Assembly: GCA_033558025.1 (NCBI GenBank)
Contig: JAUCEF010000006.1
Span: 3,472,001-3,536,000, forward strand
Direction: 5' to 3'
Length of the DNA: 64,000 bases
Source: Phytophthora sp. 'mugwort'
Lineage: Eukaryota > Oomycota > Peronosporomycetes > Peronosporales > Peronosporaceae
Below, one piece after another: positions 1 to 11,428 of this stretch; the first letter of the stretch is position 1; every line of letters begins with the position of its first letter. Position numbers and translations under genes: made by a program. The notes below the pieces were generated by a model, which had not been told where the DNA came from, ran no database searches, and worked only from the letters and a program-made list of their open reading frames with translations.

Positions 1-52
1 CTCTGAGTCGACGTAGCTATCGAGCATAGCATACATGCTCGACCACCGCGTG

Positions 53-931
53 TCACTGCGAACCAGCGGGGTCTTGTTGTACCACGCCGAAGTAGAGCAC
101 GCCCTTGATTGAGTGTAGCTTCGTCATGAGCGTGTGGACCTTGGCGAGCAGCTGCTCGTCCCACTTGAGGTAATGTTGGACCGCGAGATTAAAGCGGTGG
201 CTGGCACATCCGACTAGCGGAATGTCACCCTGCTTATTGCTGATGTACTGATTGACAGAACAGTTGTCGTCAACCATGGCAACCACCGCGTCCCAAGGCT
301 TGTCGTACCGCGTGAGCGTGTCCGCAATCAAATCGAACAGGCTATGGGCGCTGAGGTCCTCCTCATTGTCCAGAGGACAGAAAGCCAAGAAGACAAACTC
401 ACGGCTAGCACAGCCGAGGTCGTCATAGTAGGCGTCCGACGTCGGAGTCGTAGGTGCCGTGCGGTTGTCTTAGACCGCGAAAATGCCCACAAAGTTGCGG
501 TTAACGTCACTCTATCGGTCCAAGACGAGACCAAACTTGGCAGGCAGCGCCGCGGCAACCTTTGCTTCAGCCTTGGCAGCAACCAAGCACATGTAACGCA
601 CCACCGTCTCCTCGCTAATGGCGGAAAAGTTAGCGTCGAGCCGCGCCAGCTTTCGCTTGACGAACGAGAACGGAAGCCGCTCCACAATCAGCCTCTCGAG
701 CCACCGAAAGGTGTTGCGGCTGCGTGTGTTGACAACACGAAGTTGCAGAGGGTTGCGACGCCTGGCGGCTTGGGCGTCCGCCTCGTACGTGTGGTGGTGG
801 CACTGCAGGTGATTGAGGAGGTTGGTGCAGCCGTGGGTGCTCGAGTAGGTCTTGCTGCACGTCGTGTACAGGTACTTCGGCTTCACTCTAGAGAAGAGGA
901 GGGTGCAGATTTCCTTGGTGGAGAGCGGCAT
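53..931 (-). pseudogene. hAT-family transposase relic (copy 1)
   Basis: Decayed DNA transposase of the hAT superfamily; the intact protein would bind and cut element ends in the nucleus. The N-terminal part (931 down to 512) has a BED-like zinc-finger pattern: CS then, after a spacer, LLNHLQCHHH. After two in-frame stops (near 512 and 470) the same frame resumes and carries the hAT core: a DDNCSVNQ segment followed by GCASHRFNLAV, equivalent to the conserved D(D/N)C.NQ...CxxHxxNL region. The C-terminal dimerisation part is missing or lies left of the window. Two further relics of this superfamily lie near 16 kb and 21 kb. Family assignment is strong; function is lost. The opposite-strand frame over 344-991 is a shadow. 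Confidence 0.8.
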
Positions 932-1864
932 GGAGGTGGTGCTTGCTGGATAGGGGTGGCGTTGAGAGTAGCTCTTGTTGGTAGACAGTAGAAGTCAGAA
1001 TAAGCTTACAGGCGGCCAGCTAGACTGCCGGCGCGTGTGAACCATCGATAGGCGCGAATGGCGGAGGAGCTGCCAATACGATGGCAATTTGTTTCAGAAT
1101 AAAAAAAAGAATCCATAATGAATGATATCTCAATAATTAATAACCCTGTTTTTTTTAACTCTAGTACATAACTATTCCTCGGGATCACTGATTCACCCTC
1201 AACCGGGAGCCAGGAGTTGTTGTGGCGCACAGGAACAGCAAGCGGAACGGGCTGGGATCTCATGCACCATCACCGCCCGCAAAGCGGGCAGTGCTCGACT
1301 AGTGTACTAACTAGCTCCATAGTGCTCACAGATACTCTGCGAGCTCGAGGTCCATTTCAATTTACGAATTGCATGCTCGAGCCTAGAGCATTCTAGAAAG
1401 TATTGATTAGTTCGCCTAAGGAGCTGTATGAAATCAGGAGAGTGAGTACTGTCATGCTTTACATGAATCGGATTTCCTTCGAAAACCCGAATCACTTTCA
1501 TGTTTACCACCTCTAGCGCAACGCATTTTGTATCATAGTGTGTTTGCACATTTAGTTACAAATTTTAGTGCATTTAAGTTCGAGTCTAACTCGAATTGTT
1601 TGACATAAAAATGTTTGTGACGTATTCCGACTAAAATAAGTAGTTAAAACCGATACCCTCCGGGTACGTATGATTTACGAGTTTCGGAGATCACCCCTAC
1701 ATGTACTGAAGGTGCTCCGTCTTCTTAACTATGGGGTCGCTACAAATAGCATAGGACTGATTTCTGTCCAACATTATACGGGTAAGTATATGAACTTGCT
1801 CCAAAATATACCTACAGTAGTCCTCTCTTAGAAAAACGTCACTTTTTCGTGCGTAAACAAGGTT
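932..1864. other. No gene recognised; AT-richer intergenic DNA
   Basis: Only short frames without recognisable motifs. A T-rich/A-rich patch lies near 1095-1155. Nothing is supported as coding, and no terminal inverted repeat for the neighbouring hAT relic could be recognised by eye. Confidence 0.6.
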
Positions 1865-3640
1865 TTAGGACACTTTTGTTACTTTGGGCACCATTTTGAA
1901 GTAGGATGCCATCTTGGCGTCAAGAGCTTGTGCTGTGATGCTCGCCAATGCTGCGGATTCAATTTGCGCGAGGTCCATTGAAGGAATACATGATGCGTTA
2001 GACCCACAAACTGACAAAATAAAGCCCTCTGATACTCGTTGTCGAGTTGAGAGGGAAACCGCAAGCACGGCCACAGAGATACTACTGTACACATTCGTTT
2101 TCGGTGCGTTGGTGCTGCTTGGATAGTGCGGGTACAACGTTGCACTGGTAACATAAATGCACCTACAGTACGACAGCTAGTGAAAACCTTAGCGCGCCAA
2201 AACAATGCGAGTGCTGTTCGAGCACCGATACTGGTTGCCCCGTCCTTTCGCACAGCAACGAGAACAAGGTGCAGCGCCCGAATGCCCGCAGTATCCAGCC
2301 CGCCGTCAGCGTCTAATTTAGTGGATAGATGGAGGATCATGCGCCGTCATCATTACTCGCAGCCGCCTCGGTTCCCTCGCCGTCAACTGTATTCCCCTCC
2401 CGCTTCAACTTGTATCTTCTCGTTGAAGATTGGAAATAATTTCAGTTGCGCGCGCAAATCTTCGGCCATGGCAATTATCAGTTTGCGTGCCTCAAGTTGG
2501 GGTGATAAAAGCAATAAGGGTTATCACGGTTGGAAAATATGTTTTAGCAGTAATCAAAGTAAACCTTCATGTCCTGTCCATTTCAACTCAAACCGACCAA
2601 AACAAACGGAAGGTTTGAGCAAGAAGCGAGGATTTGATATGACTGGTGGACTGATCGTGCTAGGATAATGCCCTCGTCGCTGCCCTCTGCGTCGCTACCA
2701 TCGTCCTCAATCAACTGTGTCACAGCTCAGAGATCTAGGTGCTGTAGCAACACCGCACGCTGTCTTCTTGCCATCGTGCACATCGCCCACATCGCCTTGC
2801 TGCTCTGAGAGTGTTGGGCACACACCAACAAAAACACAGCGCGAGTTTCTCATGCTGCAGGAGCTCCCACAGTTGGAAGGCGAAGGTTTGAATCAATTGG
2901 CTGCGAAACATACTTACTTTTCAACCATGATAACCTCTAATGCTCCAATAGTTTGGTTCCGTATAATATACAGTGTATATCAACTAGGGAGAGGATGCCA
3001 ACAATGAGCATATCTGTTATATGCTTCTGTATGCAGTACATGTATTAACCCCTTGAACGCGATCCTCCTCCACCATCGGACTAAGAAAATCTGTATCTTC
3101 GGGTAAGGGTTTGCATATAAAATTTTAGATGTTCTGGTAACATGAATCGTGGATAGGCATGTCAATAACCTACACCTTGCAATCTGTCTCCTCGCTAATC
3201 ATGTAGCTCCATGATAGTGGCGATCAATACCGGTTGAAATGAGCACGTCACCGCCAAAACGTGTATGTGCTTGGGCAAAATCAGTCCAACTGTGGGATAA
3301 AGATTTGTCAATGAGTACTAGAGTCGTGCCAGCAAAGTCATAGGCGATACAGCCAAATATATATGATAGCAGCCAAGTTAACGTGATGAGCACTGCTAGA
3401 TTGAAACGAAAACAAGACTGCAGAGGGACAACTGCTTAGTCCTCAGTCTCGGCTACACGCACTCGATTGGGTAGGTGCTGTTCTCCTCCCGTGGATTTCT
3501 CGCCCGATGCATTGGCATCGCTCGCAAGACGCTACACTTTCATCTTCGCCGCTCTCGTTGCGAGGCTCCTTTGCTGGCATCAGCGCACGAATCTTCCGTT
3601 TGCGCGCCGAGCTCGGAAGCAATGTCCCGTTGCGCCAGAC
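1865..3640. other. Unidentified region with decayed frames
   Basis: Several medium frames overlap on both strands (for example minus 1879-2340 and 1865-2137, plus 2126-2668 and 2717-3007). None has a recognisable domain. On the minus strand around 2630-2730 there is an acidic stretch (EDDGSDAEGSDEG) of the type found at N termini of oomycete transposases, so a second decayed element is possible. No start or end can be supported. Confidence 0.4.
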
Positions 3641-3641
3641 T

Positions 3642-6369
3642 TTATGCCACATATCGAAGCACGTAATCGGGATCCCCCTTGTGTCCTCGGCGGGGCTTAT
3701 CGCAGAGGAAGCCTCTCCACGCCTTCGGTCTCTTCGACGACGCCGTCAACTTGCAGTCGCTACAGTAGATAGATGAGTTACCACCGCGTACATCATCACT
3801 GCCTTTTAGCAAAGAGCAGACCTTGCAAACGCGAGTTCTCCGCTTTCGCCCGGTCTGGTTGTTCCCCGCCCTCCATTCATCCTTCTGCACCCGTGTGTGC
3901 TGCGTCTGCTGTGATTGCGATCGCGACTTCGAGGGCGTGGCATTGACGCTTTGGTTGTTGAGAAGCCCTGTCCAGTATTCGTCTTTCAGCTGACAAAGCT
4001 GCAAGTGCAGAGTCTTCAGAAATTTGACATTCTTCATCTTGCGCTGTCTATCAGCAGCACGGCGAGCGTTGTACACGATGGACGCGTTGGTCACTGCGAG
4101 GTCGACCAGTCTGAGGAGCAAGGATTTATAATATTTCTTGTACTTGATCGCTAGTTGAAAGAGTATCTGCCACAACCAGTACATAATGATTAGCCAGGGT
4201 GATACAATGTATATACACGATAGCAGTGCTTACCTTTGTAGGCGCAGTTGATCATGTACGTCGACACCGCCCATTAGAGTCTGGTAATATTTCAGCACTC
4301 ACGAGCATGCAACTTCTGCTTGCTGCCCTGTCAGCTGGTCACGTCGTACAACTCGGTCCAACGCTACGCTACCTCCAGAGGCGAGCATATAGACTGCCTT
4401 GTTATCCCACCACCGGAGCGCGCGGAGGCCAGGCACCTGAATGTGATTGGCCACCTCAAATGTGCCTCTCTCGAAGGATTTTGGTCGGTTCTTTGGTGGG
4501 GCCTTCTTTTTCTTCTCACCTTCCTTCTTCTCGCCAGCGATAGATACAGGCAGTCCTAGTCGATCTGTTTGAACGGTACCGATCGTATAGAAGCCCATCG
4601 TAAGCAGCTGCATGGCCAAGGGGAGTGACATGTACAAGCGGTCTGTCACAATGAGCCGCATAGCACCAGTCCCGGGACCTGCCGTACCGAAGACCTCACG
4701 GAGATTTCGGACGACCGCAGCAGGGCCGGAATTGCAGTCTGTCGGAGTCTCTCCATTTGGTTGCTCCTGCTTGCCGCAGTATACCTCAAACCTGTACGTA
4801 CACGTAAGCAACACATCAGCAATGTATTGTTCACGATAAGAGAACTTGGGCGCCAAAAACAACGAGCGATCCCGAAGGACCACCCAGTACTTACCGAATA
4901 CAATAGGCTGTGGTAAAGCAGCAGAGTATAATTTGAGCCCTAGCGACGCGGTTTGTCTCTCATAAAAATTCGCGTTCTGTTGAAGCTTGACTGTGAAGGC
5001 AGCATAGCTTCATCAAACGCCCTTGTTGGTGGTGGGGTGTAGCCCGCTTGGAACCGCCGCTGCAAAGCTGCTATCACTGGTCGGAGCTTCCACGCCGTCG
5101 TACAATGCTTGCTCGTCCGCGTCGTCGCTGAAGTGCAGGTTCCTGGACAGATGCATGAACCTATCTCGGACCATAAACTGTCCGAAACACCCTAGTGGTA
5201 TCGCTCCCTCGTCCGTCATCTTCCAGTGATTTCCATCATCTCCTTCTTCGGCGCAATGGTGCGGGCGATCAGCAGGCCGATAAAGGTGCACAACTCTCGG
5301 GTGGTAATATCTGGCGTTTTGTCAAACTCGGCTCTAATTTGGTCGTGAGTCTTACGCTTGAAGCCGGGGTTCTTTTTCTCACGTGCAACTTGCTTGTTAT
5401 ACATCCCTTCAATTCGTTCATCGAGCTTCTCCACGAAATAGGTGTTGCTAGTGGTCACAATTTCTTTCCACAGTGTTGGCCGCATGAAGTATAAGAAGGA
5501 ACCCAACGGCGTAGTAACAGCACTCAGTGCACATACTGACCGTCGTAAAGCCTAGGGTAGTCGGACATCATCGAATCCTGTGACCGCGGCTCGTATGGCT
5601 CCATCAGGTATTTATACGGCGTCTGCTTGGAAAGAAGCGCCCACCCTGTCTTCGCCATCCCTCTCAATATATTCTTTGGCACACTGTCCGCCGCTATACT
5701 ACCAACACCGACCACTTTTCAAGCAGTGAAGCGTCAAAGAGCAGTTCAGGTTGCGGCGGCCCATCCTCATCGAGACCAAAAAAAAGAGGCTCGCCTTCTC
5801 CAGTGACCTCTTCATCATTCCAGCCTGTGCCTTCATCGTTCTCCCCATCTGAATCGAACACTGCAAACTTTCCAGGCTGGGTTGGGGGGTCTGTACTGAC
5901 TGCAGTGATTACCTAAGGGAGATACAAGCTAGCGACGATGTCGTATCGTGTACATATAAACCACTTATACCTTGATTCGCCGATGGATCTTGCTCTTTGC
6001 TCTCCTCGTCGTCTGGTGCAGCCAAATCGGCGCGCGAAGAAGTAGCTGCAATTACCCTAGTGTCAGCGTTGGTAGTGTCGCCGAAAGTCGTCGTCCAGGT
6101 TTCTTCGTGTTTGAGGCGAAACTGCTACATTTACAGACAAGTATACAGGATAGTGAGAACCAACAGAATTACGAAACGTGTACATACATCCTCTCACCGG
6201 TCGTGTCATCTTGAAACTCGTCGGCAGAGCTGAGCCCTTCGTCGTCAAAACCTGTATCGTGTGGCGATACACCTTGAACCGCGCTCGAAGTTCGACACAG
6301 GGAAGTGGGTGTGGCAGGTGCTATCATATCACCTGCTGGAATCGGTAGTACCGCGGTACATACTAACAC
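3642..6369 (-). pseudogene. PiggyBac-like transposase relic (family A)
   Basis: Broken gene for a DDE_Tnp_1_7 (PiggyBac-like) transposase, a cut-and-paste enzyme. Order along the minus strand: an acidic N-terminal region (6369-5720, with a possible short intron ending near 5915); a segment with PYKYLMEPYEPR and DYPRLYDGQY (5715-5524); the helical region with FIGLLIARTIAP (5506-5216); WKMTDEGAIPLGCFGQFM...RNLHFSDD (5291-5013); RFEVYCGK...VTDRLYMSLPLAMQLL...GTVQTDRLGLP (4883-4299), the conserved second catalytic Asp and GTVR-like block; and a C-terminal part (4184-3642) with KYYKSLLLRLVDLAVTNAS plus a cysteine-rich RING-like tail (CKVCSLLKG...CSDC...FLCDKPR). At least four frame changes or stops separate these blocks, so it cannot make a full protein. 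It differs in sequence from the PiggyBac-like relic at 19-20.5 kb. Confidence 0.82.
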
Positions 6370-7634
6370 ACGAATGCAGGATTAGGTTTTCGACAAACTT
6401 GTACAACTCGTACATACTCTGCCTTCACACCTGGTGTAGTGGGGGTAGTTTCAGAAGCCGCTTCAGGTCTACCAGTCACGCGAATGCGTAGTGGCTGGAG
6501 ATGTCAACTGTGTTCTCAGTCCGAGTTTGGACAGGTTGAATGGACGCAGGGCAGGAAGACCAGAAAGTGCAAAACTCGCAGAGTTAATAGAATGCTTGGA
6601 GTTAGAAGATGCAAGAACACTACAAGACGAGGCGGAGGAAGGAGATCAAGACTCAGAACCAATATAATTCTTCACCTACTGGAGTCCAACAACAGCTAGC
6701 CGGCTCGACAGATTTTACGTCCCCAACAAATGGGCAGCAAAAGTAAAAATGGGTTACAGTGGACGAACCTGAGGTCCCATCAGACCATCAGAGAGTTCGG
6801 TTACACGTCAGGGTCCCCAATTGTAAGCCTGTGCAGCAGCAAAGACATACAGGGATGTCGTATCCCATACGGTCGGCAAAACCGGATCGAGCCATACAGG
6901 AAATGCTGGATGAACTAACTGCAGCACAAGTAGGGAAGGATACGACCGCTGCTGAGTGGGACCGCACAACCAAACAATGTGGAGTGTGCATCCGGCGAGT
7001 AATGAAACGTGTACGGAGGCGAAGTAAGGAAATCACGCGCAAAATTCGAGCCCAGAATCGTGCTCACTTACTAACCCGGAAGGAATTTTTGGAGGAACGG
7101 GTGGAAGCGATACGGGAAGAACGTCAAGTGCGAGACGGTATCAGATTAGACCGAACGGTCGTCTCAGATGACAATTCAAAAGAATATCCAACTGGGAGAA
7201 GGACCAATTGGTAACGACCATCAGACCATGCAATGGAAGCATATTCACCAAGGACATGGCGGTGGCGGACAAATTTGCTTCAGAATGGAAGCCCATTTGG
7301 GGTAAAAGTCATACCACTCACACAGAGTGAGATCTCGAGCGCGAATTCGACCAATTTGCCCATATACCGGACAGTCGAAGGCTCACAGCAGCGGACAATG
7401 CCATGCTAATGGAGGAGATATCACAAGATGAAGTGGTGACTGCAATTGACGCGCCGAACAGGCATAAAGAGGCAGGTCCTGATGGAACAATGATTTTTCA
7501 AGGACATGCAGGCGATTATTGTACCAGTAATGACTGCCATCGGAAACGAGTTACTGAAGGGAGGTGACCCACCTAAATCGTTTCTCGAAGGATTGATAAT
7601 ACCGCTGTGAAAGAAGGGAGACTCAGGCAGCGCA

Positions 7635-8945
7635 ATGGACTACAGGCCGATATCCCTACTGCAAACAGGATACAAGGTTTTCGCGAAAATTATAGCGACC
7701 AGGGTACAGAAGATCCTGGGGACACCGATTGGATCTACTCAGCAAGGTTTTGTCCACGGGCGTCAAATGATGAAAACAATCATGATGATGATGGCTATGC
7801 TAGCCACAGCAAAACATGAATCTGAGGTGTCCGCAGAATTAAATAGAGCCATATTGTTGCTCGACTTTAGGAAGGCTTACGACACTGTAGCCAGGGACTT
7901 CCTATTTCTCGCGTTGGAACGGTTTGGATTTTCAACCAATTTTGTAGACATGATCAGAAAGTTACACAAAGGGACTACAGCGAGATTTTTGGTGAATGGA
8001 GAGCTTTCAAGGCCTCAGCACGTGGTCACTGGCATTCGGCAGAGATGCCCATTGGCTCCACTGCTATTTCTTCTAGCTGCAGAAGTATTGGCGCTAGCAA
8101 TTACACAGGATACGACGGTGAAAGGACTTCAAGTTCCGGGTCAGATGGAGCACCATAAATTCTCTGCATTTGTAGATGACTCTACTGTATTCATGCATCG
8201 GGCGGGCACAATTGCGAAGGTCTTAGAGACGATGGACAAATTCGGACGTATCTCGGGACTGCGGATCCAGAGCAACAAAAGTAAACTAACATTTCTCAAC
8301 ACGGCGGTACAGCTCCACACTTTTCATGGAGTCCCTGTGTTGGCAGATGGAGCAACGGTGATGTATCTAGGCTACGCGGTGGGAACGGGAGAACTGGTGA
8401 AAGTAAATTGGGCTGCGCGGATTCGCAATATACAACGGCGACTGGCGACAGCTGCTCAACTAGCGACAAGCGTTGAAAACAGAGTTACGATACTAAGTGT
8501 CATCATGCTACCAGCTATCCTCTTCACGGCAGCGGTTTTTGATATACCCCAGTGGGCGGATACGCACCTAAGAAACTTCCAAAAACAGTTTCTATGGCGG
8601 CACACAACAGGAACAGACGCTAGCAAGCATAAAATGAACCCCAGCTTGCTTTACACTCCAACGCAGGCTGGGGGAGTAGGGCTAGCATCAATTATGCTGG
8701 TGTGCAAAACGCAGAGGATGAAGTACATGCTGTTATGGTTACTTCAACGAAAATATATTTACTATTCGGCGTGGAAGGCATGGGCATGGTGTGGAATAAC
8801 GAAGGAATGGTCGCGCAAGGCAGAACTACAAATCGGGTTGCCAAGCCACATAAGGAGCAGACGAAGGACACCGGGGGACAGATTACATGGATGCTACGAG
8901 ACTGGTTACAGCAGGGTCAAGATACCTCGCAGGATCACCAGCTAA
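7635..8945 (+). pseudogene. LINE reverse transcriptase fragment
   Basis: A 436-residue open stretch with reverse transcriptase blocks in order: [20 protein letters not shown] (block with YRPI.L) at the start, QQGFVHGR, the [12 protein letters not shown] block with the first catalytic Asp (about residues 75-85), [13 protein letters not shown] (normally RQGCP; here R replaces G), and FVDDSTVF with the paired catalytic Asps (about residue 180). The downstream thumb-like part ends at a stop at 8945, and the reading continues in another frame. The frame is open upstream before a stop near 7607, so the ATG at 7635 is only the first Met after decay, not a real start. This would be the polymerase that copies element RNA at the target site. 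Confidence 0.85.
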
Positions 8946-10488
8946 ATCTTCAGCAGATATAGCGGAGCAAGCGGAGAAGGCAATAAGTTAGACCACGAGA
9001 GAGGAATGGGTACTTGAGCTGACGAAGCCTATAACCGACCATGGGTTGGAATGACACAAGAAGAACGCAATTTCTGGCCCACAATGTCCTGAATGACACT
9101 CATAGGATTACGGGTGCAGGTGGATTAATGTTGAAAGCGACAAAGTATCCGAGAATCGAACCATGTACACTGGATGACCTACAGATACATCGCACAACGC
9201 TCACGAGATATACGATGACGATACCAAAGACCGGAGGTGAACAACATTCGCAAGCGTAGCTGCGTCGTTGGGGGGTTGCTATACTGACAAATATGCCGGA
9301 GATACAAATCGGGGAAAGGTTGCAAAGTCATACCGCACTCCAGTTCCGACATGTTCCGGAACTGGAGCATGAGTATAAATGGGAATGGATAGCAGAAGGA
9401 CGGGTTCAAGGGACAGTTTTACGATTACAGGAGTCTCTACCGGCAACAATGGAACTGGTCCAACAATCGGACGGGGTTCATTGGCAGTTTAGCAAGGAAG
9501 CATGTGGAGATGATCGGTTGATGTCGGATATGAAACAATTAAGCAGATGCCAAGATCAACGCGGACTGGTATTTGTGGCTCCCGTTGATTCATGGCATCA
9601 ATGGAGTGTCCCTGATACCATAGCAAACAGACATGTTGTTAAGGCTTTGAAAAAGCAACCATTCAAGCGATAAAAAGATCGGAACACGGTTTGAAACGAA
9701 TACTGCAACAATTGGAAGACAAGATGAAATGCAGCACATGGCAAGCAGCGGTGATGACACAAATGCCAAACGAATTATGGGCTCACCAACGAGAGCTAAC
9801 CGAATATCAAGTATGGGTGGTCTACAGGGTAGCACTCAGACAACTGAACCTGTACCATGAAGGCCGACAGAGGGACAATAGTTGTCGTAAGTTGACCGAA
9901 TGCCAAGGACATAATGAGACGTTAGAGCATATCTTCTGGGAATACCCTTGCGCTCAACTCTGCTGGCACCACCTTCTCAGCCACTGGACTGGTGAGAAGG
10001 TGGAAACCCACCTAGTTCTTAGGTATCAACAGAATTGTGCCAGCCGTAGAGCGCCACCGTTGACGCGAAGGATTCAAGTACGGCTCCAGAGGTATGACCC
10101 AGACAGCTACGAGGCATATGTCTCAACATGGAAAAGAATATGGCGAATACTGGCCAGCGTATGTGTAACAGGGCTATGGATCCAGCGAAACAAAGTCATT
10201 TCCAGCAAGAAGAGATTACCAAAGAGGCCGTCATACGAACGTTTTGGAAAACAGGGCTCAGACAGCTCCGTGTCCTCGGGAAACGAGAAAGTCGAAAGCC
10301 CGACTTACAAATTCAAGGCACGCGACTTCTCCTGTATGCCAACAATCTAGTCCACTCACCAAGAGAGACGTCACCGCAAGTGACCAGTCCAGATCAGAAA
10401 CCGGCCCAGCGACAAGCTCCGGCACTATTTGACAGCATAGTAAATTTCAGACATCTTGCAGCCGATAAGGATAAATAGATAACTCCCT

Positions 10489-10509
10489 CTCTATCTATCT
10501 ATCTATCTA
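10489..10509 (+). repeat. (CTAT)n microsatellite at LINE 3' end
   Basis: About five copies of CTAT directly after the last LINE sequence. Simple repeats of this kind mark 3' ends of some LINEs, which supports the element boundary here. Confidence 0.7.
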
Positions 10510-10510
10510 C

Positions 10511-11370
10511 ATATACTTTGTCTGTTACTGGACTGGAGTGCCAAGCGATTCGGGACATACTTTAATTCGGCTTGACAGTATTTCGGACAGGCATGAAATC
10601 GAATATGGGCATTATTGAGCGTGATCTGCACGACAACACTGTGGAATCGACAAAATCGAGGGTGCATCAAGGAGACACAGTGGTAATCGTCGCCAGTGTC
10701 CGCGGGCTTTGGGCAGGGGGGAGCTACGACATCTTCGGGGCACTCGTCGAAAGGGTAAGCCTTCAATTCCAGTCTTTAAGTAAGAAGGCACCTGCGTATC
10801 AAAAAATATTAGTAACGGCAAAAGAGTTACCGTCAACAACGTGAAGAAACCAGCATTGATAACATGTTCTCGGCAATACCAGTAGTACGACCATCTCTAC
10901 CATGAAAAGGTAAAAAAAATACGCGAGGATAATGACCAACCGTACGATGGAGGCGTAACTCCGATTCAAATCCGTGCGAGTCTAAGCGATCTCTGGTGGT
11001 AAGGTGCATAATGAAATCAGTAGTGAGTTGGGTTTTACCTACACGCATGAATTGAGTGCGTGGCGGAACCACCCAGGTCTTATTTACAAGCAAAAAGGTT
11101 TCGATTGATCCTGCCCATGGCTCTTCACATCTCAAACGCATATATGTGCTGATCCGTGTGTTGTCGTGGGTATTATAGCAGCGTGTGTCTTTTAAAGCTG
11201 AGGTGGGGAGGGAGGTCCATGTGTGGTTGACGTGGGGTAGATATTAACCCCCTTCTATGATTAAAATGGCTCGTTCATGCGTTGGAATCGACCACGCACT
11301 CAGGAAGCGCCAAGAGCGCGAAAGACGCCGCGAGGGATCTGCCTCCACTCGCTTTGTTCACTCAAGCCAC
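10511..11370. other. Intergenic region upstream of GH3 gene
   Basis: No recognisable gene. Short frames (for example plus 10572-10844, minus 10833-11141) carry no motifs. The right end should contain the upstream regulatory region of the GH3 gene. Confidence 0.5.
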
Positions 11371-11374
11371 CCGA

Positions 11375-11391
11375 GCTCACTTTTCAATTTG
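11375..11391 (+). promoter_or_regulatory. Oomycete-type initiator (Inr) for GH3 gene
   Basis: GCTCACTTTTCAATTTG differs by one base from the published Phytophthora core-promoter consensus GCTCATTYYNCAWTTT. It lies about 40 bases before the ATG at 11429, the usual spacing, so transcription would start after the in-frame upstream ATG at 11282. This decides the start codon. Confidence 0.72.
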
Positions 11392-11428
11392 TCTTCGTCG
11401 ATCAAGAACAAGCAACCAACACTTCAAG

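Larger units (their letters stand above)
6740..10510 (+). mobile_element. Decayed non-LTR retrotransposon (LINE), 5'-truncated
   Basis: A LINE remnant in plus orientation. It holds a basic helical linker region (about 6759-7214), a segment with HKEAGPDGT typical of the start of LINE reverse transcriptase (about 7460-7490), the main RT frame (7635-8945), and a C-terminal frame (9691-10350) with a zf-RVT-like Cys/His cluster (C.KLTECQGHNETLEHIFWEYPC). The tail is a TATC microsatellite, a common 3' end for LINEs. No endonuclease domain is recognisable upstream, so the copy is probably 5'-truncated. Stops near 7214, 8945 and 9259 and several frame changes show that it is dead. No target-site duplication was found by eye. 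Confidence 0.82.

Noticed and set aside
344..991. 215-codon plus-strand frame at the left end
   Set aside because: Antisense to the hAT relic, which has real motifs.
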